8,068 nt of DNA from Anaerolineaceae bacterium (GTDB taxonomy: Bacteria; Chloroflexota; Anaerolineae; Anaerolineales; Anaerolineaceae), in the NCBI GenBank assembly GCA_003542325.1, contig DPKV01000045.1, positions 1-8,068 of the forward strand, in the 5' to 3' direction. The notes beneath the pieces were generated by a model. It saw only the letters and a list, made by a program, of their open reading frames with translations. It was not told the origin of the DNA and searched no databases. How positions within the stretch are numbered: the stretch's first letter is position 1; each line of letters starts with the position of its first letter. A program made the position numbers and the translations under genes. Positions 7,420 through 8,068 of the stretch are shown here, in pieces.

Positions 7420-7833
7420 TCAACTCCCTTTATATTTAATCAGTGTCAGGGTGTTCCCTCGCTGGGACGAGAATTGAAATTTCACATCGTCCATTAATTT
7501 CCGCATAAAGAAGACACCAAGCCCCCGTTCTTTCCTGATCTCAAGTGGGGAGGAAGTGTCCGGTTCAGGGACTTCGTCAGGATCAAAGGGTTCTCCATTG
7601 TCCTGCAGGACGATTTGCAGGCCATTCTTTACTGTTTTCACGCTGATCTCGATGTCGCCGATGTCTTCCCCGCGATAGGCATGGTCTATGATGTTGGCAC
7701 AGGCTTCATCCACTGCGGTCTGAATGGCATAGACATCGTTTGGTGAAAAACCGGCTTCTTCGGATAGGGCGACGATAAAATCACTGATGGGTGCAAGGCT
7801 TTTATAATTACCGGGGAAGTTCCTGGTTATCAT
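7420..7833 (-). CDS. RsbW/SpoIIAB-type anti-sigma factor serine kinase
   Basis: A 137-residue single-domain GHKL ATPase, the usual length for RsbW-type kinases. The N box is AVDEACANIIDHAY (40-53), with catalytic E43, Mg-binding N47 and H51. The G1 box is DNGEPFDP (78-85) and the G2 box is RGLGVFFMRKL (103-113). No histidine-kinase phosphoacceptor domain is present. By family, it uses ATP to phosphorylate a serine on its STAS partner, here the protein of the gene just upstream, and when that partner is phosphorylated it binds and holds a target, classically a sigma factor. The ATG at 7833 has GAGGA at 7845-7841, 7 nt upstream and just after the STAS gene stop, so the two are probably coupled; the gap is 12 nt. 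The phosphatase gene follows after 2 nt. The gene could equally be an RsbT-like switch kinase, but the order STAS-kinase-phosphatase favours the RsbW role. No sigma factor gene lies in the window, so its target is unknown. Confidence 0.93.
   Translation of the reverse strand: MITRNFPGNYKSLAPISDFIVALSEEAGFSPNDVYAIQTAVDEACANIIDHAYRGEDIGDIEISVKTVKNGLQIVLQDNGEPFDPDEVPEPDTSSPLEIRKERGLGVFFMRKLMDDVKFQFSSQRGNTLTLIKYKGS
7424..7430 (-). promoter_or_regulatory. Ribosome binding site that decides the phosphatase start
   Basis: AAGGGAG on the minus strand lies in the last codons of the kinase gene. It directly abuts the TTG at 7423-7421 (spacing 0) but sits 6 nt before the GTG at 7417-7415. Normal spacing favours GTG. 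Translation would then be coupled to the kinase, whose TGA (7422-7420) falls between the binding site and the GTG. Confidence 0.7.
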
Positions 7834-7845
7834 TACACCATCCTC

Positions 7846-8068
7846 TTAGAATTTGCCGACTGCGGTGACAATATCATCGAAGAATGTGAAGAGCTGGTCG
7901 AACCCGGCCAACTCGAGGCTGGAGAGGATCTTACCTGAAACGTTCGCAAGGTAGATTTCGCCGCCATTATGCAATTTGCATTTTTTCTGGGTATTGATCA
8001 GGGTGAGCATCCCTGAACTCGATAAATAAGTTACTTCCTGAAGGTCGATCACAAATTTAAAATGACCT
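7846..8068 (-). CDS. STAS-domain anti-anti-sigma factor (RsbV/SpoIIAA type), 5' end cut by window
   Basis: This is the C-terminal part of a STAS protein of the RsbV/SpoIIAA type. The signature FKFVIDLQEVTYLSSSG ends at 8011. By alignment from memory with the SpoIIAA MDSSG motif, the phosphorylated serine is the middle one of SSS, codon 8019-8017; the usual preceding Asp is Ser here. The remainder, with GGEIYLANVSGKI and LELAGFDQLFTFFDDI, is the normal end of the fold. A GTG at 8052 could be read as a start, but it lies inside the core strand (it is the Val of FVIDL). The frame stays open to the window edge and reads GHFKF, so the true start lies beyond 8068. Family length is about 100-115 residues, so roughly 30-40 are missing. 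It is first in the visible operon, 12 nt before the kinase. By family, when unphosphorylated it binds the kinase and releases the target; the phosphatase resets it. Confidence 0.9.
   Translation of the reverse strand, partial: GHFKFVIDLQEVTYLSSSGMLTLINTQKKCKLHNGGEIYLANVSGKILSSLELAGFDQLFTFFDDIVTAVGKF

Noticed and set aside
7846..8052. A complete 68-residue STAS mini-protein starting at the GTG at 8052
   Set aside because: The GTG is the Val inside the conserved FVIDL core strand and the frame stays open upstream to the edge, so the gene is cut by the window rather than short.

Overview
The window carries five protein-coding genes on both strands, tightly packed, with one real intergenic gap (148 bp, AT-rich). 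No RNA gene, mobile element, CRISPR array or long repeat was seen. The gene content suggests a free-living bacterium, most likely of the Chloroflexota (Anaerolineae-type). This rests on the style of the proteins: a ParB-like/universal-stress fusion, very long multi-GAF phosphatases, and a DUF6798-like membrane protein. It is an inference from recall and was not tested by a search.

Layout. Positions 25-1713 (minus) encode a polytopic membrane protein of about 12 helices with a soluble C-terminal domain; it looks like a GT-C-fold-type protein of unknown function. Positions 1714-1861 are a divergent promoter region. Positions 1862-3604 (plus) encode a 580-residue cytoplasmic protein: a ParB/sulfiredoxin-fold domain, a helical middle, a degenerate universal stress (USP) domain, and an intact USP domain with an ATP-binding motif. 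Positions 3566-8068 (minus) hold a partner-switching operon in the order anti-anti-sigma STAS protein (cut by the window edge), RsbW-type serine kinase, and a 1283-residue phosphatase with six GAF or GAF-like modules and a C-terminal SpoIIE/RsbU-type PP2C domain. The phosphatase gene and the USP gene run tail to tail and overlap by 39 bp.

How the genes work together. In known partner-switching systems (SpoIIAA/SpoIIAB/SpoIIE; RsbV/RsbW/RsbU) the kinase phosphorylates the STAS protein on a serine and binds a target, usually a sigma factor. The phosphatase removes the phosphate when its sensor domains are stimulated, which frees the target. Here all three roles sit in one apparent transcription unit with gaps of 12 and 2 nt, and the catalytic residues are visible in each. 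The input would be cytosolic, through the GAF stack, since no membrane segment is evident in the phosphatase. No sigma factor lies in the window, so the output is unknown. The neighbouring USP fusion is a second stress-type nucleotide-binding protein. A functional link to the operon is suggested only by adjacency and the overlapping 3' ends.

Nothing here is clearly a wholly new system. The points most worth a second look are the ParB-like/USP fusion, the size and internal duplication of the GAF array, and the phosphatase tail that coincides with the antisense overlap.
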